Source: Paenarthrobacter sp. Z7-10
GTDB lineage: Bacteria; Actinomycetota; Actinomycetes; Actinomycetales; Micrococcaceae
Direction of reading: 5' to 3'
Assembly: GCF_026932795.1 (NCBI RefSeq)
Contig: NZ_JADPVH010000034.1
Coordinates: forward strand, 1-44,355
Length of the DNA stretch: 44,355 nt
In this document: positions 18,011 through 24,877 of the stretch, one piece after another
Layout: each line of letters starts with the position of its first letter
How positions within the stretch are numbered: position 1 is the stretch's first letter
Translations under genes and position numbers: made by a program
Notes under the pieces: model-generated
The model's input: the letters and a program-made list of their open reading frames with translations, nothing else
Database searches by the model: none
Told to the model about the DNA's origin: nothing

Positions 18011-18681
18011 AAGTCGTCATTGTAGGAGCGGGCAGCGTTGGCTCCTCGATTGCCCGCGAACTCCTCTCGCATGACCACGACATCCTGCTGATCGATCCCA
18101 AGCCGGAGGTGATTGGCCGCAGCGGGCTGCGGGGAGCCCGCTGGCTGGTGGGGGACGCCTGCGAAATCAGCACACTGCGGGAAGCGAAACTGGAGGAGGC
18201 CGACGTCGTCGTCTCTGCTACCGGCGACGACAAGGTGAACCTGGTGGTCTCCCTGCTGGCCAAGACGGAATTCGGCGTTGGCCGCACCGTGGGCCGCGTC
18301 AACAACCCAAAGAATGACTGGATGTTCGATGATTCCTGGGGGGTGGATGTCGCGGTCAACACCCCGCGGTTGATGACGGCGCTGGTGGAGGAAGCAGTGG
18401 AAATCGGTGACCTGGTGCGGCTGCTGACCCTGCAGACGGGGGTCTCCTCGCTGGTGGAGTTCACCGTGCCTTCCGATTCCCATGTGGTGGGGAGCACGGT
18501 TGGCTCCATCGAGTGGCCGGCGGACTCAACGTTGGTGGCCATCCTGCGCGATGAGGCCCCAATAACGCCGAGCATCGATGATGTCTTCGACGGCGGCGAT
18601 GAACTGTTCTTCATCAGCACCATCGCTGCCGAGGACGGTCTTAGGGCGCTGTTGTCTCCGAAGAAGAAGGCCCAGCCGTAG
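18007..18681 (+). CDS. TrkA-family potassium regulatory protein (second of pair, CeoC-like)
   Basis: 224 residues, same architecture as the first: GAGSVG nucleotide loop at 7-12, LLIDPKP at the end of strand 2, and an RCK_C domain in the last ~85 residues. The two copies are divergent in sequence, suggesting a heteromeric RCK ring rather than a recent duplication. AAGGAG precedes the ATG, which overlaps the upstream TGA. The 3' end overlaps the convergent DUF3159 gene by 41 bases, so antisense transcripts are expected. A partner role with the KimA-like transporter is inferred from neighbourhood. Confidence 0.93.
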   Translation: MKVVIVGAGSVGSSIARELLSHDHDILLIDPKPEVIGRSGLRGARWLVGDACEISTLREAKLEEADVVVSATGDDKVNLVVSLLAKTEFGVGRTVGRVNNPKNDWMFDDSWGVDVAVNTPRLMTALVEEAVEIGDLVRLLTLQTGVSSLVEFTVPSDSHVVGSTVGSIEWPADSTLVAILRDEAPITPSIDDVFDGGDELFFISTIAAEDGLRALLSPKKKAQP

Positions 18682-19396
18682 TAACGGAGCCGGCGGGGGT
18701 TTCCCCTGCCGGCACAGCCGGACGGCTGACAAGCCAGGCCAGCCACAAGCCCAGCGCGTAAAGCGGCAGCCCCATCAGCAGCCGGGTTGCCCCCAGGGCA
18801 CCCACGGCCCCGGCCAGGTACAACGGGAACTGAACGAGCAGCCGCAGGCCCATCACTCCAATGACGATCCAGGTGGCCACCCGGTAGGCCCGCAGCCTTT
18901 CGGCCTTGGCGCGCCAGTGCAGTCCCTCATTGCGGACGTATCCGAAAAGCAATCCCAGCACCGGCCATCGAACCGCAATGGAGACGGCCATCGCCACGAT
19001 ATAGCCGGCGTTGGTCAGGAACCCTGCCACGTAATAATCCGCGGCTTTGCCAGTAAAGAGCGCCAGTGCTGCGGAGACCGCCACGCCAATGACGCCGGCC
19101 AGCGCCTGGGTCAACGGGGTCCGCTGCACAAGCCGGGCCACCGTGAACAGCACCGCTGCCGCCACCGAGGCCAGCAGTGAAATCAGCAGGAGCCCCGTGG
19201 TGGTGAAGAGCACCAGGAACACCAGCCCGGGCAGTATGCTTTCGGCGATGCCTCGGATGCCGCCGGCCGCCTGAAGCAGGTCGATGTGACCGTTGTCCTT
19301 GCGCCGGACACCAGACTTAACGGCGAAATCCTGTGCCAGCGAGGCCAGCGACGGCTGCTCGGGACGTTCCCGGCTGTCGTCTTCGGGCTGATTCAA
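18641..19396 (-). CDS. DUF3159 membrane protein
   Basis: 251 residues with about six hydrophobic segments (e.g. GLVFLVLFTTTGLLLISLL, and the pairs around 90-160). The N-terminal ~40 residues are polar and the C-terminus is Ala/Thr/Ser-rich, both probably cytoplasmic. It matches the DUF3159 family, found in the same place (after TrkA, before an OB-fold gene) in other Actinomycetota. Function unknown; one may suspect a link with the nearby transport genes, but nothing proves it. The start is TTG at 19396, immediately after the TAG of the OB-fold gene, with AGGAGA about 6 bases upstream. Convergent 41-bp overlap with the second TrkA gene. Confidence 0.85.
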   Translation of the reverse strand: MNQPEDDSRERPEQPSLASLAQDFAVKSGVRRKDNGHIDLLQAAGGIRGIAESILPGLVFLVLFTTTGLLLISLLASVAAAVLFTVARLVQRTPLTQALAGVIGVAVSAALALFTGKAADYYVAGFLTNAGYIVAMAVSIAVRWPVLGLLFGYVRNEGLHWRAKAERLRAYRVATWIVIGVMGLRLLVQFPLYLAGAVGALGATRLLMGLPLYALGLWLAWLVSRPAVPAGETPAGSVTTAGPSSSETTAP

Positions 19397-19711
19397 CTAA
19401 GTCTCCTGTTTGCCGATAATTTCGTAGCGGGGATTAAAAACCGTTGGCAGCCCGTCCCGGATCGAGACCATGCCCTCGAAACGCAGCTCCGTACCCGCAC
19501 CGATGCCTGGCACCCGGCGCCGTCCCAGCCAGATCAACCGGACCCGGTGGTTGACCTTGCGGCCGGCCTTGGGCGCATCCACCGCATCATCGACGTCGGT
19601 GACGATGGCCGAGAACTGCGGCGGCTCACCGGGGGGCAGAATGGTCACGGAGTGAACGGTGCCGCAGCATAGAGCACGGCCGCGAACGGGAAGTGCGGAG
19701 ATTTCCGTCAT
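19397..19711 (-). CDS. OB-fold nucleic-acid-binding-like protein
   Basis: 104 residues from the ATG at 19711; a TTG at 19744 would add 11 residues and is the other option, neither having a clear ribosome site. The core (ALCCGTVHSVTILPP ... FSAIVTDVDD ... RVRLIWLGRRRVPGI ... LRFEGMV) reads as a five-strand OB fold like that in the actinobacterial family near dut. Such folds bind single-stranded nucleic acid, but no specific ligand is known. It sits between DUF3710 and DUF3159 on the same strand, nearly without gaps, so the three are probably cotranscribed. Confidence 0.8.
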   Translation of the reverse strand: MTEISALPVRGRALCCGTVHSVTILPPGEPPQFSAIVTDVDDAVDAPKAGRKVNHRVRLIWLGRRRVPGIGAGTELRFEGMVSIRDGLPTVFNPRYEIIGKQET

Positions 19712-19750
19712 TCGCGTTCCGTCGCCGGGCGGCTGGTTAACCAAGGAGAC

Positions 19751-20698
19751 TTAGCCGATCTCGGTGATTTCGGGGCCGCGCCGGAAGGGCGCAGCGCCCT
19801 GCCCTTCGGCCGGATGGTCCGCCGGGACGTGGCCGGTGGAGTCCGTCACGGCGTCCTTGGGCAGGCGGAGGGCGAGCAGTTCGCGCGGCGGCAAGGGGCT
19901 CTCACCCCGGACGACGACGACGGCACGGAACAGCTTTTCCAGGTCGGCCGCCGCATCCCGGTCCAGGGCGGCTTCGCCGCCGAACACACCGCGCAGGAAC
20001 CAGCGCGGCCCATCAACTCCGAGAAAGCGGGCCACTCGAAAGCCCATACTGCCATCGGCAGCCTGTGCGGGCAGCTTTGCCAGCACCTCAGGACCGAAGG
20101 TGCCGTCCAGCTCCTCGATAGTTCCCCCTTGGGAACCCACGGACAAACCGATCTGCTCCCGGATTTCGTCCCACAGACCTTCCGAGCGGGGCGCAGCAAA
20201 CGCCTGCAGCTGCAGGCTGGAGTTACCCAGATCCAGGGTCACCGCGATGACCCGCTGGGTTTGCTCCTCGACTTCAAGGCGCAGCGCGAGACCATCGTGC
20301 GGGGTGATCAGCAGGGCACCCAGGTCTACATAGTTTTCAGGTGAATCGATCTCATCGGCGTCGAAGGGACCGTGCACATTGCGCTCATACGCGACGTCCG
20401 AGGGATCGGGAGTGGCATTGCCGACGCCGCTGCTGGCGGAAGCTGCCATGCTCGAAACAGTGGCTGCAGCAGGGAGCGCCGTGTCATCCACAGATTGAGC
20501 GTCAGCTGCTCCGGCTGCCGCAGTCGCGCTTTCGCCGTCCCTGCCTGCCGGTACACCGGATTCGGGCAAAGGGAAGCCCTGCGCCCCCTCCTGCGCCTCG
20601 TCCGTTGTATCGGCGTCGGGCACCGCCGCGTCCGATGCGGCAGTTTCCGCGTCGCGCTCAGTCGCCTGGCGGGATTTCTTACCGAACCCAAAAGCCAT
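19751..20698 (-). CDS. DUF3710 protein
   Basis: 315 residues. The first ~100 are low-complexity, acidic and Ala-rich, followed by the conserved DUF3710 domain (~108-295), with YVDLGALLITP, GLALRLEVEEQT, a Trp-rich RWFLRGVF and the final AVVVVRGESPLPPRELLALRLP. No enzymatic motif is seen. DUF3710 genes regularly lie beside dut in Actinomycetota; their job is unknown. AAGGAGA precedes ATG 20698. 98 bases separate it from dut upstream, so it may be read from the dut promoter or its own. No signal peptide or membrane span. Confidence 0.88.
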   Translation of the reverse strand: MAFGFGKKSRQATERDAETAASDAAVPDADTTDEAQEGAQGFPLPESGVPAGRDGESATAAAGAADAQSVDDTALPAAATVSSMAASASSGVGNATPDPSDVAYERNVHGPFDADEIDSPENYVDLGALLITPHDGLALRLEVEEQTQRVIAVTLDLGNSSLQLQAFAAPRSEGLWDEIREQIGLSVGSQGGTIEELDGTFGPEVLAKLPAQAADGSMGFRVARFLGVDGPRWFLRGVFGGEAALDRDAAADLEKLFRAVVVVRGESPLPPRELLALRLPKDAVTDSTGHVPADHPAEGQGAAPFRRGPEITEIG

Positions 20699-20796
20699 TC
20701 CGGGGTATCTCCTTCAACTTGTTCGACGGACCGGACCGTACCGGCGAAACACTCCTGCCAAAAGACTACCGGCGAAGCCGCCGACGCCCTGCCGCT

Positions 20797-21486
20797 TTAG
20801 GGGGACCCAGGCTGGCCGGCATCATTGCCCGCCTCGGATCCATTGCCCGCCGCGGCTTCGAAAGTTCGCGCACCGCCCACCGACTGGCCAGCCGGCGCCG
20901 TAAAGCCTCCGGTGGATCCGAAACCTTCGGTGCCGCGGACGGAGTCCGGTAATTCGGCAACCGGAACAAAATGCGCGTGCTCCACACGCTGGATCACCAT
21001 CTGTGCAATTCTCTCGCCCCGGGAGAGCCTAATACTCTGCGTCCGGTCGGTGTTCAGGAGCGTGACGGCAAGTTCACCCCGATAACCGGCATCCACGGTG
21101 CCAGGGGAATTCACGATGCTCAAACCGTGCCGGGTGGCAAGTCCCGATCTCGGATGAATCAGGGCCACGTATCCCTCCGGCAGGGCGATGCTGACTCCGG
21201 TCGGAGCCAGCACTCGTTCCCCTGGCGCCAGCACGAGATCAACCCGGGTGCGCAGGTCTGCACCGGCATCTCCGGGGTGGGCGTACTGAGGCGGCTCAAT
21301 TCCGTCGTCGAGCATTTTCAGGCGAACCGTCAGGGTCCCAGCGGCGGATGTGCCGGCCGCGGATGTTCCGGCGGTCGGGAGCGCTGCGGCCCCGGGCCCA
21401 TAACCGGAATCGGATGAAACGTCCGTTCCGCCGGGCTCCGAAACACCCGCTGCATCAGTTACTTTTCCGCTCGAAACGGCGGGCAT
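20797..21486 (-). CDS. dut: Deoxyuridine 5'-triphosphate nucleotidohydrolase
   Basis: 229 residues; the trimeric dUTPase core (~155 residues) is preceded by a disordered ~50-residue head containing a small GTSAAG duplication. All five motifs are visible: PGDAGADL (1), HPRSGLA (2), VDAGYRGELAVTLLN (3), RGERIAQMVIQ (4) and RGTEGFGSTGG (5). The enzyme hydrolyses dUTP to dUMP and PPi, limiting uracil in DNA and feeding thymidylate synthesis; cytoplasmic. The ATG at 21486 has AGGAAAG upstream, better than the GTG at 21501. A 15-bp repeat (21341-21370, 13 of 15 identical) encodes the duplication in the head. Divergent from DUF3093. Confidence 0.95.
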   Translation of the reverse strand: MPAVSSGKVTDAAGVSEPGGTDVSSDSGYGPGAAALPTAGTSAAGTSAAGTLTVRLKMLDDGIEPPQYAHPGDAGADLRTRVDLVLAPGERVLAPTGVSIALPEGYVALIHPRSGLATRHGLSIVNSPGTVDAGYRGELAVTLLNTDRTQSIRLSRGERIAQMVIQRVEHAHFVPVAELPDSVRGTEGFGSTGGFTAPAGQSVGGARTFEAAAGNGSEAGNDAGQPGSP

Positions 21487-21612
21487 GGATTCTTTCCTCA
21501 CAGCAGATCACTCTAGCCGGTTCCCGGTTAACCCCTCCGCCCCGCCTGCCGGATCCGGCCGTACCGGAGCTGCCGGGATGAAATGTCCGCAGAAAGGTGA
21601 AAAACTGCTCCC

Positions 21613-22110
21613 ATGTCCTCCGAACCCCCGCTGAAAAGCGCACCCTCCTCCGTTGTGACCTATTCGGAGAGGCTGTGGCCAGCCGTGTGGATCTGGGTGG
21701 TGGCGCTGGGAATCTCCGGGGCAGCCATTCTGGTCTGTGCCCCGATCAGCATGACCGCCGGTTATATTGCGGGCGTGGCGGTGTTCCTGGTCCAGGGCAT
21801 CCTGCTGATCTTGTCCACGCCACGGATCGAAGTCAGCACCCAATCGCTGCAGGTGGGCCGCGCGCATATTGAACGTGCCTTTGTCGGGAAGGTGCAGCCG
21901 TTCCGCGCAAATGATGCCATTGCCCAGCGCGGCACAGCACTCAACGGACTGGCTTACCTGTGCATCCGGGGCTGGGTGAGCCCGGTGGTTCGCATCGAGA
22001 TTACGGACGAATCCGACCGCACGCCATATTGGCTGGCGTCCTCGCGCCGACCGGAGCAATTCGCCGCCGCCTTGACTGCGCCGTCGTCGGCGGCGCAGCC
22101 CGGACATTAA
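21613..22110 (+). CDS. DUF3093 membrane protein
   Basis: 165 residues. Two adjacent hydrophobic helices (about 22-45 and 50-72) are followed by a ~90-residue soluble domain with PRIEVSTQSLQVGRA and ALNGLAYLCIRGWVSPVVRIEI, the DUF3093 pattern. It is expected in the cytoplasmic membrane with the C-terminal domain inside. The family lies beside dut in many Actinomycetota and is uncharacterised. The start lacks a close ribosome site (AGGTG lies ~16 bases upstream). The TAA stop falls inside the first unit of the 16-bp tandem repeat. Convergent with DUF4193, divergent from dut. Confidence 0.85.
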   Translation: MSSEPPLKSAPSSVVTYSERLWPAVWIWVVALGISGAAILVCAPISMTAGYIAGVAVFLVQGILLILSTPRIEVSTQSLQVGRAHIERAFVGKVQPFRANDAIAQRGTALNGLAYLCIRGWVSPVVRIEITDESDRTPYWLASSRRPEQFAAALTAPSSAAQPGH

Positions 22111-22170
22111 CCTTCGCAGTCCCTAACCTTCGCAATCCCTAACCTTCGCAATCCCTAACCTTCGCAATCC
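22107..22170. repeat. Four tandem copies of a 16-bp unit (duplicated 3' end of DUF4193 gene)
   Basis: Units at 22107-22122 (TTAACCTTCGCAGTCC), 22123-22138, 22139-22154 and 22155-22170 (all CTAACCTTCGCAATCC). The last is the 3' terminus of the DUF4193 gene, including its stop codon; the others are extra copies filling the gap to DUF3093. The first, with two changes, supplies the TAA stop of DUF3093. Looks like slippage or tandem duplication at the gene end. Confidence 0.93.
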
Positions 22171-22454
22171 GTGCAGTACAGCAAACCGTCCTTTTCACGG
22201 GCGATCTGCGAACGATGCCGGACCAGGAAACAGGACGAACAGGTGAATTCGTCCGCCTGAGGCGGCAGCACCTGCACTAGGAGTTCCTCGCCGGACAGGT
22301 CCGCGCCCGGCAACTCAAATGCTTCGGCAGCTTCGGTTTCGTCCTCATCAACGACGGCAGACGTCTTGTCCGTCCGCCGGGTTTTCAGTTCCTCGATCGA
22401 GTCCTGGCTGAGCTCGTCCTCGTTCTTCCGCGGCGCATCATAGTCAGTCGCCAT
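22155..22454 (-). CDS. DUF4193 zinc-ribbon protein
   Basis: 99 residues, starting MATDYDAPRK as its homologues do. An acidic middle part is followed by a C-terminal treble-clef/zinc-ribbon: Cys72-SS-Cys75 and Cys94-TD-Cys97. The family is widespread in Actinomycetota, small, and without known function; zinc binding and contact with nucleic acid or RNA polymerase are guesses. ATG at 22454 is preceded by AGGA at short distance; a GTG 15 bases upstream is less likely. Its 3' end has been duplicated downstream (22107-22154). The 283-bp gap to the divergent sepH contains no gene I can support, only short GC-rich repeats of GCAGCGTAAG type. Confidence 0.92.
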   Translation of the reverse strand: MATDYDAPRKNEDELSQDSIEELKTRRTDKTSAVVDEDETEAAEAFELPGADLSGEELLVQVLPPQADEFTCSSCFLVRHRSQIAREKDGLLYCTDCEG

Positions 22455-22737
22455 ATCCTGTATTCTCACGCTCCATTGTTTTGCAGATGGTCCGCGCCCG
22501 AGGCGCCCGAGGGCATGTCCGCTCGAATGCAGATGAACACCTTATGCCCGGCGAAGTGCGCAGGACAGCCTTCCCGGCAGCTTTTCGCCCGCGGCGTAAG
22601 AACCGCAGCGTAAGGGCCGCAGCGTCCCGTGTGCCCCCGATAACGCTGATTTTGCGCCACGCCTGCACCGGTAGTAGGAATCCCACGCTTTCAATGGCAG
22701 AGTTTCCAGTGAATGTATGGCGACGCTGGAGGGTTTT

Positions 22738-24066
22738 ATGCAGGATCTACGGTTGGTGGGTGTCCACGATGATGGCGAACATCTGCTCCTCAGTGGAACC
22801 GGTGGAGACGTTTTCCGTCTGCCCATTGATGAGGCTCTGCGGGTAGCGGCCTCCAGGGCATCCACCCGATTGCGAACAGCATCGGCCCAGGCGACCACCG
22901 CTGAATCCGGCAGCAGGCTTTCCCCCCGCGACATCCAGATGCAGATCCGCGCCGGTGACAGCGCCGAGGCGGTGGCCGCCGCCTCCGGCCTGCCGCTGGC
23001 GCACATCCAACGATATGAAGGCCCGGTCGTGGCCGAACGGGAATATGTGGCGCGTCAGGCGAGGGCCATCGAATTGTCGGCCCCGATTCCCCCGCACGAT
23101 GGCTACCGGTCCGCCTTTGGCGACAACCCGGCTACCCTGGAAGAGATGGTCTCGTACCGGCTGGCCGCTTTTGGCATCGATCCGGACTCTGTGTTGTGGG
23201 ACGCGTGGCGGCACCAGGATGGAACCTGGATGGTCACGGCCGACTTCGAATCCTCCGCCGCGGGCGCGGCGGCAAGCATTGGCGAGCCGGCTCCGGCTCA
23301 GTGGACCTTCAGCCCGGGCCGAAAGATCATCCGCAATGCCAATCGCTGGGCGCAGCAGCTGAGCGAAATTGAACCCTTGGACGGGCCGCTTCCGGCCCGG
23401 CGGTTGTCAGCCGTCGCGGACCGCCCCTTCGATTTCGAGACGGATGCCGCCCTTCCATTAACCGATGCGGCGCACGTCACCGAGGCCATGTCGGCCTCGG
23501 TCCCCAACGAGGCGGAAGGTTTGTTGGACATGCTGCGCGCCCGCCGCGGTCAACGCCTCGGGGTGGATGAGGACGACGACGACGCCCTTGCCGTGCTGCT
23601 GACGAATGGAATTCCCGCGGCACATCCTCGGCCGGGGGCCGAGGACGCACCGGGTTCTTCCGCTGCACAAGGACCCAAGAAGCACGACGACGAGGCCGCC
23701 AGGTCCCAGGATGCCACCGCTGCGGGAACAGCAACCCGCGGGGCGGCCGATCAGGACAGCCCGGCAGCGGCGATGCCGGAGGGCTACCCTTCGCTGACTT
23801 TGGCACCACGGAGCCGCAACCACGAGGACGCCCTCAGACTCCATGAGGTCAGCACCGAAACCCGGGAAATCCGCATTTCCGCCGCGCCTAAGACGACAGC
23901 TGGCGAACCCGGTAAGACTGCTGCGGAAACTCCCACCGGAGAGGGCATCAACAGCGGCGGATCTGCTGCCGGCGTGGAACGTGCGGATCGGCGGACAGCC
24001 ATTAAACCCAAGCGCTCCAGCGTGCCCAGCTGGGATGAAATAGTCTTTGGCACCAAGAGCGACTAG
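22738..24066 (+). CDS. sepH: Septation protein SepH (DUF3071)
   Basis: 442 residues. The conserved N-terminal part (1-~190) includes MQDLRLVGVHDDGEHLLL, a helix-turn-helix around 64-100 (LSPRDIQMQIRAGDSAEA, then GLPLAHIQRYEGPV) and DNPATLEEMVSYRL. The remaining ~250 residues are acidic, Ala/Pro-rich and disordered, apart from a conserved final SSVPSWDEIVFG. In Streptomyces SepH binds FtsZ and stimulates its assembly at division sites; the same role is expected here in the cytoplasm. The ATG at 22738 has GGAGG upstream; an earlier ATG at 22717 has none. It is a single gene, converging on tdk, with the long inverted repeat at 24088-24153 between. Confidence 0.93.
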   Translation: MQDLRLVGVHDDGEHLLLSGTGGDVFRLPIDEALRVAASRASTRLRTASAQATTAESGSRLSPRDIQMQIRAGDSAEAVAAASGLPLAHIQRYEGPVVAEREYVARQARAIELSAPIPPHDGYRSAFGDNPATLEEMVSYRLAAFGIDPDSVLWDAWRHQDGTWMVTADFESSAAGAAASIGEPAPAQWTFSPGRKIIRNANRWAQQLSEIEPLDGPLPARRLSAVADRPFDFETDAALPLTDAAHVTEAMSASVPNEAEGLLDMLRARRGQRLGVDEDDDDALAVLLTNGIPAAHPRPGAEDAPGSSAAQGPKKHDDEAARSQDATAAGTATRGAADQDSPAAAMPEGYPSLTLAPRSRNHEDALRLHEVSTETREIRISAAPKTTAGEPGKTAAETPTGEGINSGGSAAGVERADRRTAIKPKRSSVPSWDEIVFGTKSD

Positions 24067-24087
24067 CCCCGCAGCCGTACTAAGAAC

Positions 24088-24153
24088 CCAATCGAGTGAG
24101 TAGTTAGTGCGCGATACAGGCCGGTATCGAGCGCGTACTACTCACTCGATTGG
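24088..24153. repeat. Long inverted repeat between sepH and tdk (likely bidirectional terminator)
   Basis: Perfect 17-bp arms CCAATCGAGTGAGTAGT (24088-24104) and ACTACTCACTCGATTGG (24137-24153). Inside, GCGC/GCGC and GATAC/GTATC pair further (24109-24117 with 24124-24134, two bases bulged), leaving a 6-base loop. The transcript from either side could form a ~26-bp hairpin. No T tract follows. On the minus strand the right arm contains the stop codon that the restored tdk frame would use. Confidence 0.8.
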
Positions 24154-24202
24154 AAGGGCAGCAGCTGATCCCTTTCGGCCATGAGGTTCGCACCGTGCGC
24201 CG

Positions 24203-24877
24203 TCAATCGGCGCATGAAGTGTCGCCGGCACAGCGTCTCATATTCCACGGCGGGACCCACGGCGGACACAGCCGGTTCGACAATGGCCACATCGGCCACA
24301 GCCATCTGCTCGCCCCGGCCATATTCCCCACCGCGGCCGGCTCGACCATGGCCACATCGCCCACAGCGACCTGCTCGCCTTCAACCGTCATCACGCCGTC
24401 CAGGGTGCGGGCATTGTGGGTTGCGCGGTTCCCGCACCAGCACAGTGCCTGCACCTGAAGAACCTGCACTTGGTCCGCCAGTTCGATCAGCCGCTGGGAA
24501 CCGGGGAACAATCTGGTTTGGAAGTCCGTGTTGATGCCAAAGGCAAACACGTCGATGTCCATTTCGTCCACCACCCGCGCCAGCTGCTCAATTTGCTCGG
24601 CCGTGTAGAACTGGGCCTCATCGCAGATCAGGTAGTCGACACGGTCTCCCCTGGTTCGGCGCCGGACCACCTCGTCCCAGAAATCCGTGCCCGGTGCCAC
24701 TTCGGCCGCCGGCGTGCGCAGCCCGAGCCGGCTGGAGATGACTGCCTCGCCGGCGCGGTCGTGGCAGGCGAACAACACGCCGCCGCGTCCGCGGGCGCAG
24801 TGGTTGTAGTCCATCTGCAGGGCGAGTGTGGACTTGCCGCAATCCATCGTGCCGGAAAAAAAGACGAGCTCAGCCAC
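24203..24877 (-). CDS. tdk: Thymidine kinase with frameshifted C-terminus
   Basis: 224 residues as read. The TK1-type enzyme phosphorylates thymidine with ATP in the salvage pathway; cytoplasmic. Visible are the P-loop GTMDCGKST (9-17), DEAQF (86-90), the lasso FQTRLFPGSQRLIEL and the first zinc pair C146-W-C148. After GEQVAVGDVAMVEP (~168-180) the sequence stops looking like thymidine kinase (Trp/Pro-rich). In the next frame a second GEQMAVADVAIVEP appears, followed by the expected end VEYETLCRRHFMRR with the other zinc ligands, ending in TAG at 24138. The shift comes from a 65-nt duplication (24270-24379). With one added base the gene would be 741 nt, 246 residues. It overlaps the phosphatase gene by 8 bases. 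Either a loss-of-end mutation or a sequencing error. Confidence 0.85.
   Translation of the reverse strand: MAELVFFSGTMDCGKSTLALQMDYNHCARGRGGVLFACHDRAGEAVISSRLGLRTPAAEVAPGTDFWDEVVRRRTRGDRVDYLICDEAQFYTAEQIEQLARVVDEMDIDVFAFGINTDFQTRLFPGSQRLIELADQVQVLQVQALCWCGNRATHNARTLDGVMTVEGEQVAVGDVAMVEPAAVGNMAGASRWLWPMWPLSNRLCPPWVPPWNMRRCAGDTSCAD
24270..24379 (-). repeat. Out-of-frame duplication in tdk
   Basis: Copies at about 24335-24379 and 24270-24314 are ~45 bp each, similar but not identical, and offset by 65 nt, one short of 22 codons. Both encode GEQxAVxDVAxVEP, but in different frames. The missing base could lie in the GGGG runs between copies (about 24315-24334). Confidence 0.85.

Noticed and set aside
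22470-22737. Possible small gene or RNA in the DUF4193-sepH gap
   Set aside because: Only short GC-rich repeats (GCAGCGTAAG type); no start with ribosome site and no convincing structured RNA.
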